A stretch of DNA of 64,000 bases from Edaphochlamys debaryana (Eukaryota > Chlorophyta > Chlorophyceae > Chlamydomonadales), in contig JAEHOE010000145.1 of the NCBI GenBank assembly GCA_016858145.1, forward strand, positions 62,001 to 126,000, in the 5' to 3' direction. The notes under the pieces were generated by a model that saw only the letters and a program-made list of their open reading frames with translations, ran no database searches and had not been told where the DNA came from. Positions 29,301 to 42,900 of the stretch are shown here, piece after piece. Every line of letters starts with the position of its first letter. Within the stretch, counting starts at the first letter, position 1. A program made the translations under genes and the position numbers.

Positions 29301-30055
29301 ACGCCGCCCCTGCTTCAGCTGCTGACGGAGGGCAGCAGCAGAATGCGACGCGGGTGGCGGGCGGGGCTCGCAGCGAAAGCTCACGCGGGCCTTACCCGGT
29401 CCCACCTCCGCCGCCCTCAGCCCCGCCGCACCTCAGTCCCAGTCTGGTCGTCTCGCCCACAGACCTGCCGCCGCAGGCTATGGGCGCGGCGGCCGGGGCG
29501 GGGGGTGGACCTGGGCCTGGGCTGCTCCCTCCACACGCCGCCCCTGCTTCAGCTGCTGACGGAGGGCAGCAGCAGGATGCGACGCGGGTGGCGGGCCGGG
29601 CTCGCAGCGAAAGCTCACGCGGGCCTCCCCCGGTCCCACCTCCGCCGCCCTCAGCCCCGCCGCACCTCAGTCCCAGTCTGGTCGGCTCGCCCACAGACCT
29701 GCCGCCGCAGGCTATGGGCGCGGCGGCCGGGGCGGGGGGTGGACCTGGGCCTGGGCTGCTCCTTCCGCACGCCGCCCCTGCTTCAGCTGCTGACGGAGGG
29801 CAGCAGCAGGATGCGACGCGGGTGGCGGGCGGGGCTCGCAGCGAAAGCTCACGCGGGCCTCCCCCGGTCCCACCTCCGCCGCCCTCAGCCCCGCCGCACC
29901 TCAGTCCCAGTCTGGTCGGCTCGCCCACAGACCTGCCGCCGCAGGCTATGGGCGCGGCGGCCGGGGCGGGGGGTGGACCTGGGCCTGGGCTGCTCCCTCC
30001 ACACGCCGCCCCGACTCAGCAGTCGCACCCAGCGGGCAGCAGCAGCGGGGGATAG
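26304..30055 (+). CDS. PHD-finger passenger gene, copy 2 (multi-exon)
   Basis: Same exon structure as copy 1, shifted by 5,476 bp (5,477 after 28,157): last exon 28,241-30,055. The predicted tail is 78 residues longer because of one more 234-bp repeat. An extra T changes the donor after exon 8 (exon end 28,155) from GAG/GTGAGG to GAG/GTTGAG, a weaker site; if unused, translation runs on and stops at 28,249-28,251 before the PHD finger. Other differences are single bases, such as the exon-6 change GGCAAG to GGTAAG (silent) and GGTG to GGCG near 27,120 (Val to Ala). It too starts 138 bp inside its terminal repeat. Confidence 0.68.
28754..30055 (+). repeat. 234-bp coding minisatellite, copy 2 (5.6 units)
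   Basis: Units start at 28,754, 28,988, 29,222, 29,456, 29,690 and 29,924 (partial). There is one unit more than in copy 1, and the order of unit variants differs, so units have been gained or exchanged since the gene duplication. Confidence 0.95.
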
Positions 30056-30104
30056 ACATGGTGGGGGCGCTCAAGTTGGATCTCTGGTGCTTGAAGGGCG
30101 AGTA

Positions 30105-30752
30105 GACACAGGCCAGAACGACACTGCCGTGGCCGTGCATATGAGTTACTTGTGCTATGTACGAAGTTTGGGGGCCATCGGATGACATCGGGTTTGCAGG
30201 TATGGGTGAGGGACTCCCTTGGGGGTGGGGTCCGCGGTGGTCCTCGACCTAGTCCGTCGGAAGTCGACCAGTTCCGATTGCCGTGAAACTGAAGCTATGG
30301 TGCAACGAGTGACACTTGCTGAGGTTTGTGCGGTCGGTTTGTGGAGTTGCTAGCTGGGGTGACAGAATGCCTCCAATTTTGGCTTCCGGCATGTTGCTGA
30401 CATGTTGACGTGGACACGGGCCAGGTGTGACACAGGCCAGAACGACACTGCCGTGGCCGTGCATATGAGTTACTTGTGCTATGTACGAAGTTTGGGGGCC
30501 ATCGGATGACATCGGGTTTGCAGGTATGGGTGAGGGACTCCCTTGGGGGTGGGGTCCGCGGTGGTCCTCGACCTAGTCCGTCGGAAGTCGACCTGTACCG
30601 ATTACCGCGAAACTGAAGCTATGGTGCAACGGGTGGTACTTGCTGAGGTTTGTGCGGTCGGTTTGTGGAGTTGCTAGCTGGGGTGACAGAGGGCCTCTCG
30701 TCTCGGCCGCCGGCATGTTGCCGACATGTTGACACGAGCGAGGCGTGACGCT
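30105..30752 (+). repeat. 324-bp array, block 2 (2 copies, second diverged)
   Basis: The first unit starts at 30,105 and matches block 1; the second starts at 30,429 and diverges after ~30,590, grading into unique sequence near 30,750. Block 2 probably shows the original right edge of the array. Confidence 0.85.
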
Positions 30753-30900
30753 GGTCGCGTCGTGCAGTGCAAGTGTGCAGATGCAGATACATACGCAATG
30801 ACCCAACGCGCACACTCCGCTGCGGCCGGAGTTGAGGTCACGCAGGCACAAGAGAGTTACCCCCCTAGGGCCGAAGGGGCCAGAGTGACCCCGTAACCCG
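30753..30900. other. Short unique spacer between satellite arrays
   Basis: Unique sequence without a recognisable gene, between the 324-bp and 203-bp arrays. Confidence 0.5.
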
Positions 30901-33900
30901 TTCAGAATCCCGCTCGTTACAAGCCCTATAGCTAGCCGCATTGGTCCCGAGACTTAGCACGTAGCAACCCTTGCCCAACACCAGCACTTCACAGCGCCAT
31001 AGAGTCAGCCTGCCCTTGGCCCAGGCAGGCGCTCTGCTGCATTCCAGTTTCGCAGCCGCAAGCCCCCGCCCGTACCCCTATGCACCGCACGCTCCTGCTC
31101 AGTTCAGAATGCCGCTCGTTACAAGCCCTATAGCTAGCCTGCATTGGTCCCGAGACCTAGCACGTAGCAACCCTTGCCCAACACCAGCACTTCACAGCGC
31201 CATAGAGTCAGCCTGCCCTTGGCCCAGGCAGGCGCTCTGCTGCATTCCAGTTTCGCAGCCGCAAGCCCCCGCCCGTACCCCTATGCACCGCACGCTCCTG
31301 CTCAGTTCAGAATGCCGCTCGTTACAAGCCCTATAGCTAGCCTGCATTGGTCCCGAGACCTAGCACGTAGCAACCCTTGCCCAACACCAGCACTTCACAG
31401 CGCCATAGAGTCAGCCTGCCCTTGGCCCAGGCAGGCGCTCTGCTGCATTCCAGTTTCGCAGCCGCAAGCCCCCGCCCGTACCCCTATGCACCGCACGCTC
31501 CTGCTCAGTTCAGAATGCCGCTCGTTACAAGCCCTATAGCTAGCCTGCATTGGTCCCGAGACCTAGCACGTAGCAACCCTTGCCCAACACCAGCACTTCA
31601 CAGCGCCATAGAGTCAGCCTGCCCTTGGCCCAGGCAGGCGCTCTGCTGCATTCCAGTTTCGCAGCCGCAAGCCCCCGCCCGTACCCCTATGCACCGCACG
31701 CTCCTGCTCAGTTCAGAATGCCGCTCGTTACAAGCCCTATAGCTAGCCTGCATTGGTCCCGAGACCTAGCACGTAGCAACCCTTGCCCAACACCAGCACT
31801 TCACAGCGCCATAGAGTCAGCCTGCCCTTGGCCCAGGCAGGCGCTCTGCTGCATTCCAGTTTCGCAGCCGCAAGCCCCCGCCCGTACCCCTATGCACCGC
31901 ACGCTCCTGCTCAGTTCAGAATGCCGCTCGTTACAAGCCCTATAGCTAGCCTGCATTGGTCCCGAGACCTAGCACGTAGCAACCCTTGCCCAACACCAGC
32001 ACTTCACAGCGCCATAGAGTCAGCCTGCCCTTGGCCCAGGCAGGCGCTCTGCTGCATTCCAGTTTCGCAGCCGCAAGCCCCCGCCCGTACCCCTATGCAC
32101 CGCACGCTCCTGCTCAGTTCAGAATGCCGCTCGTTACAAGCCCTATAGCTAGCCTGCATTGGTCCCGAGACCTAGCACGTAGCAACCCTTGCCCAACACC
32201 AGCACTTCACAGCGCCATAGAGTCAGCCTGCCCTTGGCCCAGGCAGGCGCTCTGCTGCATTCCAGTTTCGCAGCCGCAAGCCCCCGCCCGTACCCCTATG
32301 CACCGCACGCTCCTGCTCAGTTCAGAATGCCGCTCGTTACAAGCCCTATAGCTAGCCTGCATTGGTCCCGAGACTTAGCACGTAGCAACCCTTGCCCAAC
32401 ACCAGCACTTCACAGCGCCATAGAGTCAGCCTGCCCTTGGCCCAGGCAGGCGCTCTGCTGCATTCCAGTTTCGCAGCCGCAAGCCCCCGCCCGTACCCCT
32501 ATGCACCGCACGCTCCTGCTCAGTTCAGAATGCCGCTCGTTACAAGCCCTATAGCTAGCCGCATTGGTCCCGAGACTTAGCACGTAGCAACCCTTGCCCA
32601 ACACCAGCACTTCACAGCGCCATAGAGTCAGCCTGCCCTTGGCCCAGGCAGGCGCTCTGCTGCATTCCAGTTTCGCAGCCGCAAGCCCCCGCCCGTACCC
32701 CTATGCACCGCACGCTCCTGCTCAGTTCAGAATGCCGCTCGTTACAAGCCCTATAGCTAGCCTGCATTGGTCACGAGACTTAGCACGTAGCAACCCTTGC
32801 CCAACACCAGCACTTCACAGCGCCATAGAGTCAGCCTGCCCTTGGCCCAGGCAGGCGCTCTGCTGCATTCCAGTTTCGCAGCCGCAAGCCCCCGCCCGTA
32901 CCCCTATGCACCGCACGCTCCTGCTCAGTTCAGAATGCCGCTCGTTACAAGCCCTATAGCTAGCCGCATTGGTCCCGAGACTTAGCACGTAGCAACCCTT
33001 GCCCAACACCAGCACTTCACAGCGCCATAGAGTCAGCCTGCCCTTGGCCCAGGCAGGCGCTCTGCTGCATTCCAGTTTCGCAGCCGCAAGCCCCCGCCCG
33101 TACCCCTATGCACCGCACGCTCCTGCTCAGTTCAGAATGCCGCTCGTTACAAGCCCTATAGCTAGCCTGCATTGGTCCCGAGACTTAGCACGTAGCAACC
33201 CTTGCCCAACACCAGCACTTCACAGCGCCATAGAGTCAGCCTGCCCTTGGCCCAGGCAGGCGCTCTGCTGCATTCCAGTTTCGCAGCCGCAAGCCCCCGC
33301 CCGTACCCCTATGCACCGCACACTCCTGCTCAGTTCAGAATGCCGCTCGTTACAAGCCCTATAGCTAGCCTGCATTGGTCCCGAGACCTAGCACGTAGCA
33401 ACCCTTGCCCAACACCAGCACTTCACAGCGCCATAGAGTCAGCCTGCCCTTGGCCCAGGCAGGCGCTCTGCTGCATTCCAGTTTCGCAGCCGCAAGCCCC
33501 CGCCCGTACCCCTATGCACCGCACGCTCCTGCTCAGTTCAGAATGCCGCTCGTTACAAGCCCTATAGCTAGCCGCATTGGTCCCGAGACTTAGCACGTAG
33601 CAACCCTTGCCCAACACCAGCACTTCACAGCGCCATAGAGTCAGCCTGCCCTTGGCCCAGGCAGGCGCTCTGCTGCATTCCAGTTTCGCAGCCGCAAGCC
33701 CCCGCCCGTACCCCTATGCACCGCACGCTCCTGCTCAGTTCAGAATGCCGCTCGTTACAAGCCCTATAGCTAGCCTGCATTGGTCCCGAGACTTAGCACG
33801 TAGCAACCCTTGCCCAACACCAGCACTTCACAGCGCCATAGAGTCAGCCTGCCCTTGGCCCAGGCAGGCGCTCTGCTGCATTCCAGTTTCGCAGCCGCAA

Positions 33901-36900
33901 GCCCCCGCCCGTACCCCTATGCACCGCACGCTCCTGCTCAGTTCAGAATGCCGCTCGTTACAAGCCCTATAGCTAGCCTGCATTGGTCCCGAGACCTAGC
34001 ACGTAGCAACCCTTGCCCAACACCAGCACTTTACAGCGCCATAGAGTCAGCCTGCCCTTGGCCCAGGCAGGCGCTCTGCTGCATTCCAGTTTCGCAGCCG
34101 CAAGCCCCCGCCCGTACCCCTATGCACCGCACGCTCCTGCTCAGTTCAGAATGCCGCTCGTTACAAGCCCTATAGCTAGCCGCATTGGTCCCGAGACTTA
34201 GCACGTAGCAACCCTTGCCCAACACCAGCACTTCACAGCGCCATAGAGTCAGCCTGCCCTTGGCCCAGGCAGGCGCTCTGCTGCATTCCAGTTTCGCAGC
34301 CGCAAGCCCCCGCCCGTACCCCTATGCACCGCACGCTCCTGCTCAGTTCAGAATGCCGCTCGTTACAAGCCCTATAGCTACCCTGCATTGGTCCCGAGAC
34401 TTAGCACGTAGCAACCCTTGCCCAACACCAGCACTTCACAGCGCCATAGAGTCAGCCTGCCCTTGGCCCAGGCAGGCGCTCTGCTGCATTCCAGTTTCGC
34501 AGCCGCAAGCCCCCGCCCGTACCCCTATGCACCGCACGCTCCTGCTCAGTTCAGAATGCCGCTCGTTACAAGCCCTATAGCTAGCCTGCATTGGTCCCGA
34601 GACTTAGCACGTAGCAACCCTTGCCCAACACCAGCACTTCACAGCGCCATAGAGTCAGCCTGCCCTTGGCCCAGGCAGGCGCTCTGCTGCATTCCAGTTT
34701 CGCAGCCGCAAGCCCCCGCCCGTACCCCTATGCACCGCACGCTCCTGCTCAGTTCAGAATGCCGCTCGTTACAAGCCCTATAGCTAGCCTGCATTGGTCC
34801 CGAGACCTAGCACGTAGCAACCCTTGCCCAACACCAGCACTTTACAGCGCCATAGAGTCAGCCTGCCCTTGGCCCAGGCAGGCGCTCTGCTGCATTCCAG
34901 TTTCGCAGCCGCAAGCCCCCGCCCGTACCCCTATGCACCGCACGCTCCTGCTCAGTTCAGAATGCCGCTCGTTACAAGCCCTATAGCTAGCCGCATTGGT
35001 CCCGAGACTTAGCACGTAGCAACCCTTGCCCAACACCAGCACTTCACAGCGCCATAGAGTCAGCCTGCCCTTGGCCCAGGCAGGCGCTCTGCTGCATTCC
35101 AGTTTCGCAGCCGCAAGCCCCCGCCCGTACCCCTATGCACCGCACGCTCCTGCTCAGTTCAGAATGCCGCTCGTTACAAGCCCTATAGCTACCCTGCATT
35201 GGTCCCGAGACTTAGCACGTAGCAACCCTTGCCCAACACCAGCACTTCACAGCGCCATAGAGTCAGCCTGCCCTTGGCCCAGGCAGGCGCTCTGCTGCAT
35301 TCCAGTTTCGCAGCCGCAAGCCCCCGCCCGTACCCCTATGCACCGCACGCTCCTGCTCAGTTCAGAATGCCGCTCGTTACAAGCCCTATAGCTAGCCTGC
35401 ATTGGTCCCGAGACCTAGCACGTAGCAACCCTTGCCCAACACCAGCACTTCACAGCGCCATAGAGTCAGCCTGCCCTTGGCCCAGGCAGGCGCTCTGCTG
35501 CATTCCAGTTTCGCAGCCGCAAGCCCCCGCCCGTACCCCTATGCACCGCACGCTCCTGCTCAGTTCAGAATGCCGCTCGTTACAAGCCCTATAGCTAGCC
35601 TGCATTGGTCCCGAGACTTAGCACGTAGCAACCCTTGCCCAACACCAGCACTTCACAGCGCCATAGAGTCAGCCTGCCCTTGGCCCAGGCAGGCGCTCTG
35701 CTGCATTCCAGTTTCGCAGCCGCAAGCCCCCGCCCGTACCCCTATGCACCGCACGCTCCTGCTCAGTTCAGAATGCCGCTCGTTACAAGCCCTATAGCTA
35801 GCCTGCATTGGTCCCGAGACCTAGCACGTAGCAACCCTTGCCCAACACCAGCACTTCACAGCGCCATAGAGTCAGCCTGCCCTTGGCCCAGGCAGGCGCT
35901 CTGCTGCATTCCAGTTTCGCAGCCGCAAGCCCCCGCCCGTACCCCTATGCACCGCACGCTCCTGCTCAGTTCAGAATGCCGCTCGTTACAAGCCCTATAG
36001 CTACCCTGCATTGGTCCCGAGACTTAGCACGTAGCAACCCTTGCCCAACACCAGCACTTCACAGCGCCATAGAGTCAGCCTGCCCTTGGCCCAGGCAGGC
36101 GCTCTGCTGCATTCCAGTTTCGCAGCCGCAAGCCCCCGCCCGTACCCCTATGCACCGCACGCTCCTGCTCAGTTCAGAATGCCGCTCGTTACAAGCCCTA
36201 TAGCTAGCCTGCATTGGTCCCGAGACCTAGCACGTAGCAACCCTTGCCCAACACCAGCACTTACAGCGCCATAGAGTCAGCCTGCCCTTGGCCCAGGCAG
36301 GCGCTCTGCTGCATTCCAGTTTCGCAGCCGCAAGCCCCCGCCCGTACCCCTATGCACCGCACGCTCCTGCTCAGTTCAGAATGCCGCTCGTTACAAGCCC
36401 TATAGCTAGCCGCATTGGTCCCGAGACTTAGCACGTAGCAACCCTTGCCCAACACCAGCACTTCACAGCGCCATAGAGTCAGCCTGCCCTTGGCCCAGGC
36501 AGGCGCTCTGCTGCATTCCAGTTTCGCAGCCGCAAGCCCCCGCCCGTACCCCTATGCACCGCACGCTCCTGCTCAGTTCAGAATGCCGCTCGTTACAAGC
36601 CCTATAGCTAGCCTGCATTGGTCCCGAGACTTAGCACGTAGCAACCCTTGCCCAACACCAGCACTTCACAGCGCCATAGAGTCAGCCTGCCCTTGGCCCA
36701 GGCAGGCGCTCTGCTGCATTCCAGTTTCGCAGCCGCAAGCCCCCGCCCGTACCCCTATGCACCGCACGCTCCTGCTCAGTTCAGAATGCCGCTCGTTACA
36801 AGCCCTATAGCTAGCCTGCATTGGTCCCGAGACCTAGCACGTAGCAACCCTTGCCCAACACCAGCACTTCACAGCGCCATAGAGTCAGCCTGCCCTTGGC

Positions 36901-39900
36901 CCAGGCAGGCGCTCTGCTGCATTCCAGTTTCGCAGCCGCAAGCCCCCGCCCGTACCCCTATGCACCGCACGCTCCTGCTCAGTTCAGAATGCCGCTCGTT
37001 ACAAGCCCTATAGCTAGCCTGCATTGGTCCCGAGACTTAGCACGTAGCAACCCTTGCCCAACACCAGCACTTCACAGCGCCATAGAGTCAGCCTGCCCTT
37101 GGCCCAGGCAGGCGCTCTGCTGCATTCCAGTTTCGCAGCCGCAAGCCCCCCGCCCGTACCCCTATGCACCGCACGCTCCTGCTCAGTTCAGAATGCCGCT
37201 CGTTACAAGCCCTATAGCTAGCCTGCATTGGTCCCGAGACCTAGCACGTAGCAACCCTTGCCCAACACCAGCACTTCACAGCGCCATAGAGTCAGCCTGC
37301 CCTTGGCCCAGGCAGGCGCTCTGCTGCATTCCAGTTTCGCAGCCGCAAGCCCCCGCCCGTACCCCTATGCACCGCACGCTCCTGCTCAGTTCAGAATGCC
37401 GCTCGTTACAAGCCCTATAGCTAGCCGCATTGGTCCCGAGACTTAGCACGTAGCAACCCTTGCCCAACACCAGCACTTCACAGCGCCATAGAGTCAGCCT
37501 GCCCTTGGCCCAGGCAGGCGCTCTGCTGCATTCCAGTTTCGCAGCCGCAAGCCCCCGCCCGTACCCCTATGCACCGCACGCTCCTGCTCAGTTCAGAATG
37601 CCGCTCGTTACAAGCCCTATAGCTAGCCTGCATTGGTCCCGAGACTTAGCACGTAGCAACCCTTGCCCAACACCAGCACTTCACAGCGCCATAGAGTCAG
37701 CCTGCCCTTGGCCCAGGCAGGCGCTCTGCTGCATTCCAGTTTCGCAGCCGCAAGCCCCCGCCCGTACCCCTATGCACCGCACGCTCCTGCTCAGTTCAGA
37801 ATGCCGCTCGTTACAAGCCCTATAGCTAGCCGCATTGGTCCCGAGACTTAGCACGTAGCAACCCTTGCCCAACACCAGCACTTCACAGCGCCATAGAGTC
37901 AGCCTGCCCTTGGCCCAGGCAGGCGCTCTGCTGCATTCCAGTTTCGCAGCCGCAAGCCCCCGCCCGTACCCCTATGCACCGCACGCTCCTGCTCAGTTCA
38001 GAATGCCGCTCGTTACAAGCCCTATAGCTAGCCTGCATTGGTCACGAGACTTAGCACGTAGCAACCCTTGCCCAACACCAGCACTTCACAGCGCCATAGA
38101 GTCAGCCTGCCCTTGGCCCAGGCAGGCGCTCTGCTGCATTCCAGTTTCGCAGCCGCAAGCCCCCGCCCGTACCCCTATGCACCGCACGCTCCTGCTCAGT
38201 TCAGAATGCCGCTCGTTACAAGCCCTATAGCTAGCCGCATTGGTCCCGAGACTTAGCACGTAGCAACCCTTGCCCAACACCAGCACTTCACAGCGCCATA
38301 GAGTCAGCCTGCCCTTGGCCCAGGCAGGCGCTCTGCTGCATTCCAGTTTCGCAGCCGCAAGCCCCCGCCCGTACCCCTATGCACCGCACGCTCCTGCTCA
38401 GTTCAGAATGCCGCTCGTTACAAGCCCTATAGCTAGCCTGCATTGGTCCCGAGACTTAGCACGTAGCAACCCTTGCCCAACACCAGCACTTCACAGCGCC
38501 ATAGAGTCAGCCTGCCCTTGGCCCAGGCAGGCGCTCTGCTGCATTCCAGTTTCGCAGCCGCAAGCCCCCGCCCGTACCCCTATGCACCGCACGCTCCTGC
38601 TCAGTTCAGAATGCCGCTCGTTACAAGCCCTATAGCTAGCCTGCATTGGTCCCGAGACCTAGCACGTAGCAACCCTTGCCCAACACCAGCACTTCACAGC
38701 GCCATAGAGTCAGCCTGCCCTTGGCCCAGGCAGGCGCTCTGCTGCATTCCAGTTTCGCAGCCGCAAGCCCCCGCCCGTACCCCTATGCACCGCACGCTCC
38801 TGCTCAGTTCAGAATGCCGCTCGTTACAAGCCCTATAGCTAGCCGCATTGGTCCCGAGACTTAGCACGTAGCAACCCTTGCCCAACACCAGCACTTCACA
38901 GCGCCATAGAGTCAGCCTGCCCTTGGCCCAGGCAGGCGCTCTGCTGCATTCCAGTTTCGCAGCCGCAAGCCCCCGCCCGTACCCCTATGCACCGCACGCT
39001 CCTGCTCAGTTCAGAATGCCGCTCGTTACAAGCCCTATAGCTAGCCTGCATTGGTCCCGAGACTTAGCACGTAGCAACCCTTGCCCAACACCAGCACTTC
39101 ACAGCGCCATAGAGTCAGCCTGCCCTTGGCCCAGGCAGGCGCTCTGCTGCATTCCAGTTTCGCAGCCGCAAGCCCCCGCCCGTACCCCTATGCACCGCAC
39201 GCTCCTGCTCAGTTCAGAATGCCGCTCGTTACAAGCCCTATAGCTAGCCTGCATTGGTCCCGAGACCTAGCACGTAGCAACCCTTGCCCAACACCAGCAC
39301 TTCACAGCGCCATAGAGTCAGCCTGCCCTTGGCCCAGGCAGGCGCTCTGCTGCATTCCAGTTTCGCAGCCGCAAGCCCCCGCCCGTACCCCTATGCACCG
39401 CACGCTCCTGCTCAGTTCAGAATGCCGCTCGTTACAAGCCCTATAGCTAGCCGCATTGGTCCCGAGACCTAGCACGTAGCAACCCTTGCCCAACACCAGC
39501 ACTTCACAGCGCCATAGAGTCAGCCTGCCCTTGGCCCAGGCAGGCGCTCTGCTGCATTCCAGTTTCGCAGCCGCAAGCCCCCGCCCGTACCCCTATGCAC
39601 CGCACGCTCCTGCTCAGTTCAGAATGCCGCTCGTTACAAGCCCTATAGCTAGCCTGCATTGGTCCCGAGACCTAGCACGTAGCAACCCTTGCCCAACACC
39701 AGCACTTCACAGCGCCATAGAGTCAGCCTGCCCTTGGCCCAGGCAGGCGCTCTGCTGCATTCCAGTTTCGCAGCCGCAAGCCCCCGCCCGTACCCCTATG
39801 CACCGCACGCTCCTGCTCAGTTCAGAATGCCGCTCGTTACAAGCCCTATAGCTAGCCGCATTGGTCCCGAGACTTAGCACGTAGCAACCCTTGCCCAACA

Positions 39901-42900
39901 CCAGCACTTCACAGCGCCATAGAGTCAGCCTGCCCTTGGCCCAGGCAGGCGCTCTGCTGCATTCCAGTTTCGCAGCCGCAAGCCCCCGCCCGTACCCCTA
40001 TGCACCGCACGCTCCTGCTCAGTTCAGAATGCCGCTCGTTACAAGCCCTATAGCTAGCCTGCATTGGTCCCGAGACTTAGCACGTAGCAACCCTTGCCCA
40101 ACACCAGCACTTCACAGCGCCATAGAGTCAGCCTGCCCTTGGCCCAGGCAGGCGCTCTGCTGCATTCCAGTTTCGCAGCCGCAAGCCCCCGCCCGTACCC
40201 CTATGCACCGCACGCTCCTGCTCAGTTCAGAATGCCGCTCGTTACAAGCCCTATAGCTAGCCTGCATTGGTCCCGAGACCTAGCACGTAGCAACCCTTGC
40301 CCAACACCAGCACTTCACAGCGCCATAGAGTCAGCCTGCCCTTGGCCCAGGCAGGCGCTCTGCTGCATTCCAGTTTCGCAGCCGCAAGCCCCCGCCCGTA
40401 CCCCTATGCACCGCACGCTCCTGCTCAGTTCAGAATGCCGCTCGTTACAAGCCCTATAGCTAGCCGCATTGGTCCCGAGACTTAGCACGTAGCAACCCTT
40501 GCCCAACACCAGCACTTCACAGCGCCATAGAGTCAGCCTGCCCTTGGCCCAGGCAGGCGCTCTGCTGCATTCCAGTTTCGCAGCCGCAAGCCCCCGCCCG
40601 TACCCCTATGCACCGCACGCTCCTGCTCAGTTCAGAATGCCGCTCGTTACAAGCCCTATAGCTAGCCTGCATTGGTCCCGAGACTTAGCACGTAGCAACC
40701 CTTGCCCAACACCAGCACTTCACAGCGCCATAGAGTCAGCCTGCCCTTGGCCCAGGCAGGCGCTCTGCTGCATTCCAGTTTCGCAGCCGCAAGCCCCCGC
40801 CCGTACCCCTATGCACCGCACGCTCCTGCTCAGTTCAGAATGCCGCTCGTTACAAGCCCTATAGCTAGCCGCATTGGTCCCGAGACTTAGCACGTAGCAA
40901 CCCTTGCCCAACACCAGCACTTCACAGCGCCATAGAGTCAGCCTGCCCTTGGCCCAGGCAGGCGCTCTGCTGCATTCCAGTTTCGCAGCCGCAAGCCCCC
41001 GCCCGTACCCCTATGCACCGCACGCTCCTGCTCAGTTCAGAATGCCGCTCGTTACAAGCCCTATAGCTAGCCTGCATTGGTCCCGAGACCTAGCACGTAG
41101 CAACCCTTGCCCAACACCAGCACTTCACAGCGCCATAGAGTCAGCCTGCCCTTGGCCCAGGCAGGCGCTCTGCTGCATTCCAGTTTCGCAGCCGCAAGCC
41201 CCCGCCCGTACCCCTATGCACCGCACGCTCCTGCTCAGTTCAGAATGCCGCTCGTTACAAGCCCTATAGCTAGCCTGCATTGGTCCCGAGACCTAGCACG
41301 TAGCAACCCTTGCCCAACACCAGCACTTCACAGCGCCATAGAGTCAGCCTGCCCTTGGCCCAGGCAGGCGCTCTGCTGCATTCCAGTTTCGCAGCCGCAA
41401 GCCCCCGCCCGTACCCCTATGCACCGCACGCTCCTGCTCAGTTCAGAATGCCGCTCGTTACAAGCCCTATAGCTAGCCTGCATTGGTCCCGAGACCTAGC
41501 ACGTAGCAACCCTTGCCCAACACCAGCACTTCACAGCGCCATAGAGTCAGCCTGCCCTTGGCCCAGGCAGGCGCTCTGCTGCATTCCAGGTTTCGCAGCC
41601 GCAAGCCCCCGCCCATACCCCTAATGCACCGCACGCTCCTGCTCAGTTCAGAATGCCGCTCGTTACAAGCCCTATAGCTAGCCTGCATTGGTCCCGAGAC
41701 TTAGCACGTAGCAACCCTTGCCCAACACCAGCACTTCACAGCGCCATAGAGTCAGCCTGCCCTTGGCCCAGGCAGGCGCTCTGCTGCATTCCAGTTTCGC
41801 AGCCGCAAGCCCCCGCCCGTACCCCTATGCACCGCACGCTCCTGCTCAGTTCAGAATGCCGCTCGTTACAAGCCCTATAGCTAGCCTGCATTGGTCCCGA
41901 GACCTAGCACGTAGCAACCCTTGCCCAACACCAGCACTTCACAGCGCCATAGAGTCAGCCTGCCCTTGGCCCAGGCAGGCGCTCTGCTGCATTCCAGTTT
42001 CGCAGCCGCAAGCCCCCGCCCGTACCCCTATGCACCGCACGCTCCTGCTCAGTTCAGAATGCCGCTCGTTACAAGCCCTATAGCTAGCCGCATTGGTCCC
42101 GAGACTTAGCACGTAGCAACCCTTGCCCAACACCAGCACTTCACAGCGCCATAGAGTCAGCCTGCCCTTGGCCCAGGCAGGCGCTCTGCTGCATTCCAGT
42201 TTCGCAGCCGCAAGCCCCCGCCCGTACCCCTATGCACCGCACGCTCCTGCTCAGTTCAGAATGCCGCTCGTTACAAGCCGCTATAGCTAGCCTGCATTGG
42301 TCCCGAGACTTAGCACGTAGCAACCCTTGCCCAACACCAGCACTTCACAGCGCCATAGAGTCAGCCTGCCCTTGGCCCAGGCAGGCGCTCTGCTGCATTC
42401 CAGTTTCGCAGCCGCAAGCCCCCGCCCGTACCCCTATGCACCGCACGCTCCTGCTCAGTTCAGAATGCCGCTCGTTACAAGCCCTATAGCTAGCCGCATT
42501 GGTCCCGAGACTTAGCACGTAGCAACCCTTGCCCAACACCAGCACTTCACAGCGCCATAGAGTCAGCCTGCCCTTGGCCCAGGCAGGCGCTCTGCTGCAT
42601 TCCAGTTTCGCAGCCGCAAGCCCCCGCCCGTACCCCTATGCACCGCACGCTCCTGCTCAGTTCAGAATGCCGCTCGTTACAAGCCCTATAGCTAGCCTGC
42701 ATTGGTCCCGAGACCTAGCACGTAGCAACCCTTGCCCAACACCAGCACTTCACAGCGCCATAGAATCAGCCTGCCCTTGGCCCAGGCAGGCGCTCTGCTG
42801 CATTCCAGTTTCGCAGCCGCAAGCCCCCGCCCGTACCCCTATGCACCGCACGCTCCTGCTCAGTTCAGAATGCCGCTCGTTACAAGCCCTATAGCTAGCC

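Larger units (their letters stand above)
20358..30752 (+). repeat. 5,476-bp tandem duplication of the transposon left end
   Basis: Copy 1 (20,358-25,833) and copy 2 (from 25,834) align at a 5,476-bp offset and differ at only a few sites. Each contains 14 bp of LINE-D, the terminal repeat, the PHD gene and part of a 324-bp repeat array. The junction at 25,833/25,834 joins a 324-bp repeat unit to LINE-D sequence with at most one shared base. Later differences are one extra T at ~28,157, one extra 234-bp coding repeat in copy 2, and the number of 324-bp units. Confidence 0.9.
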
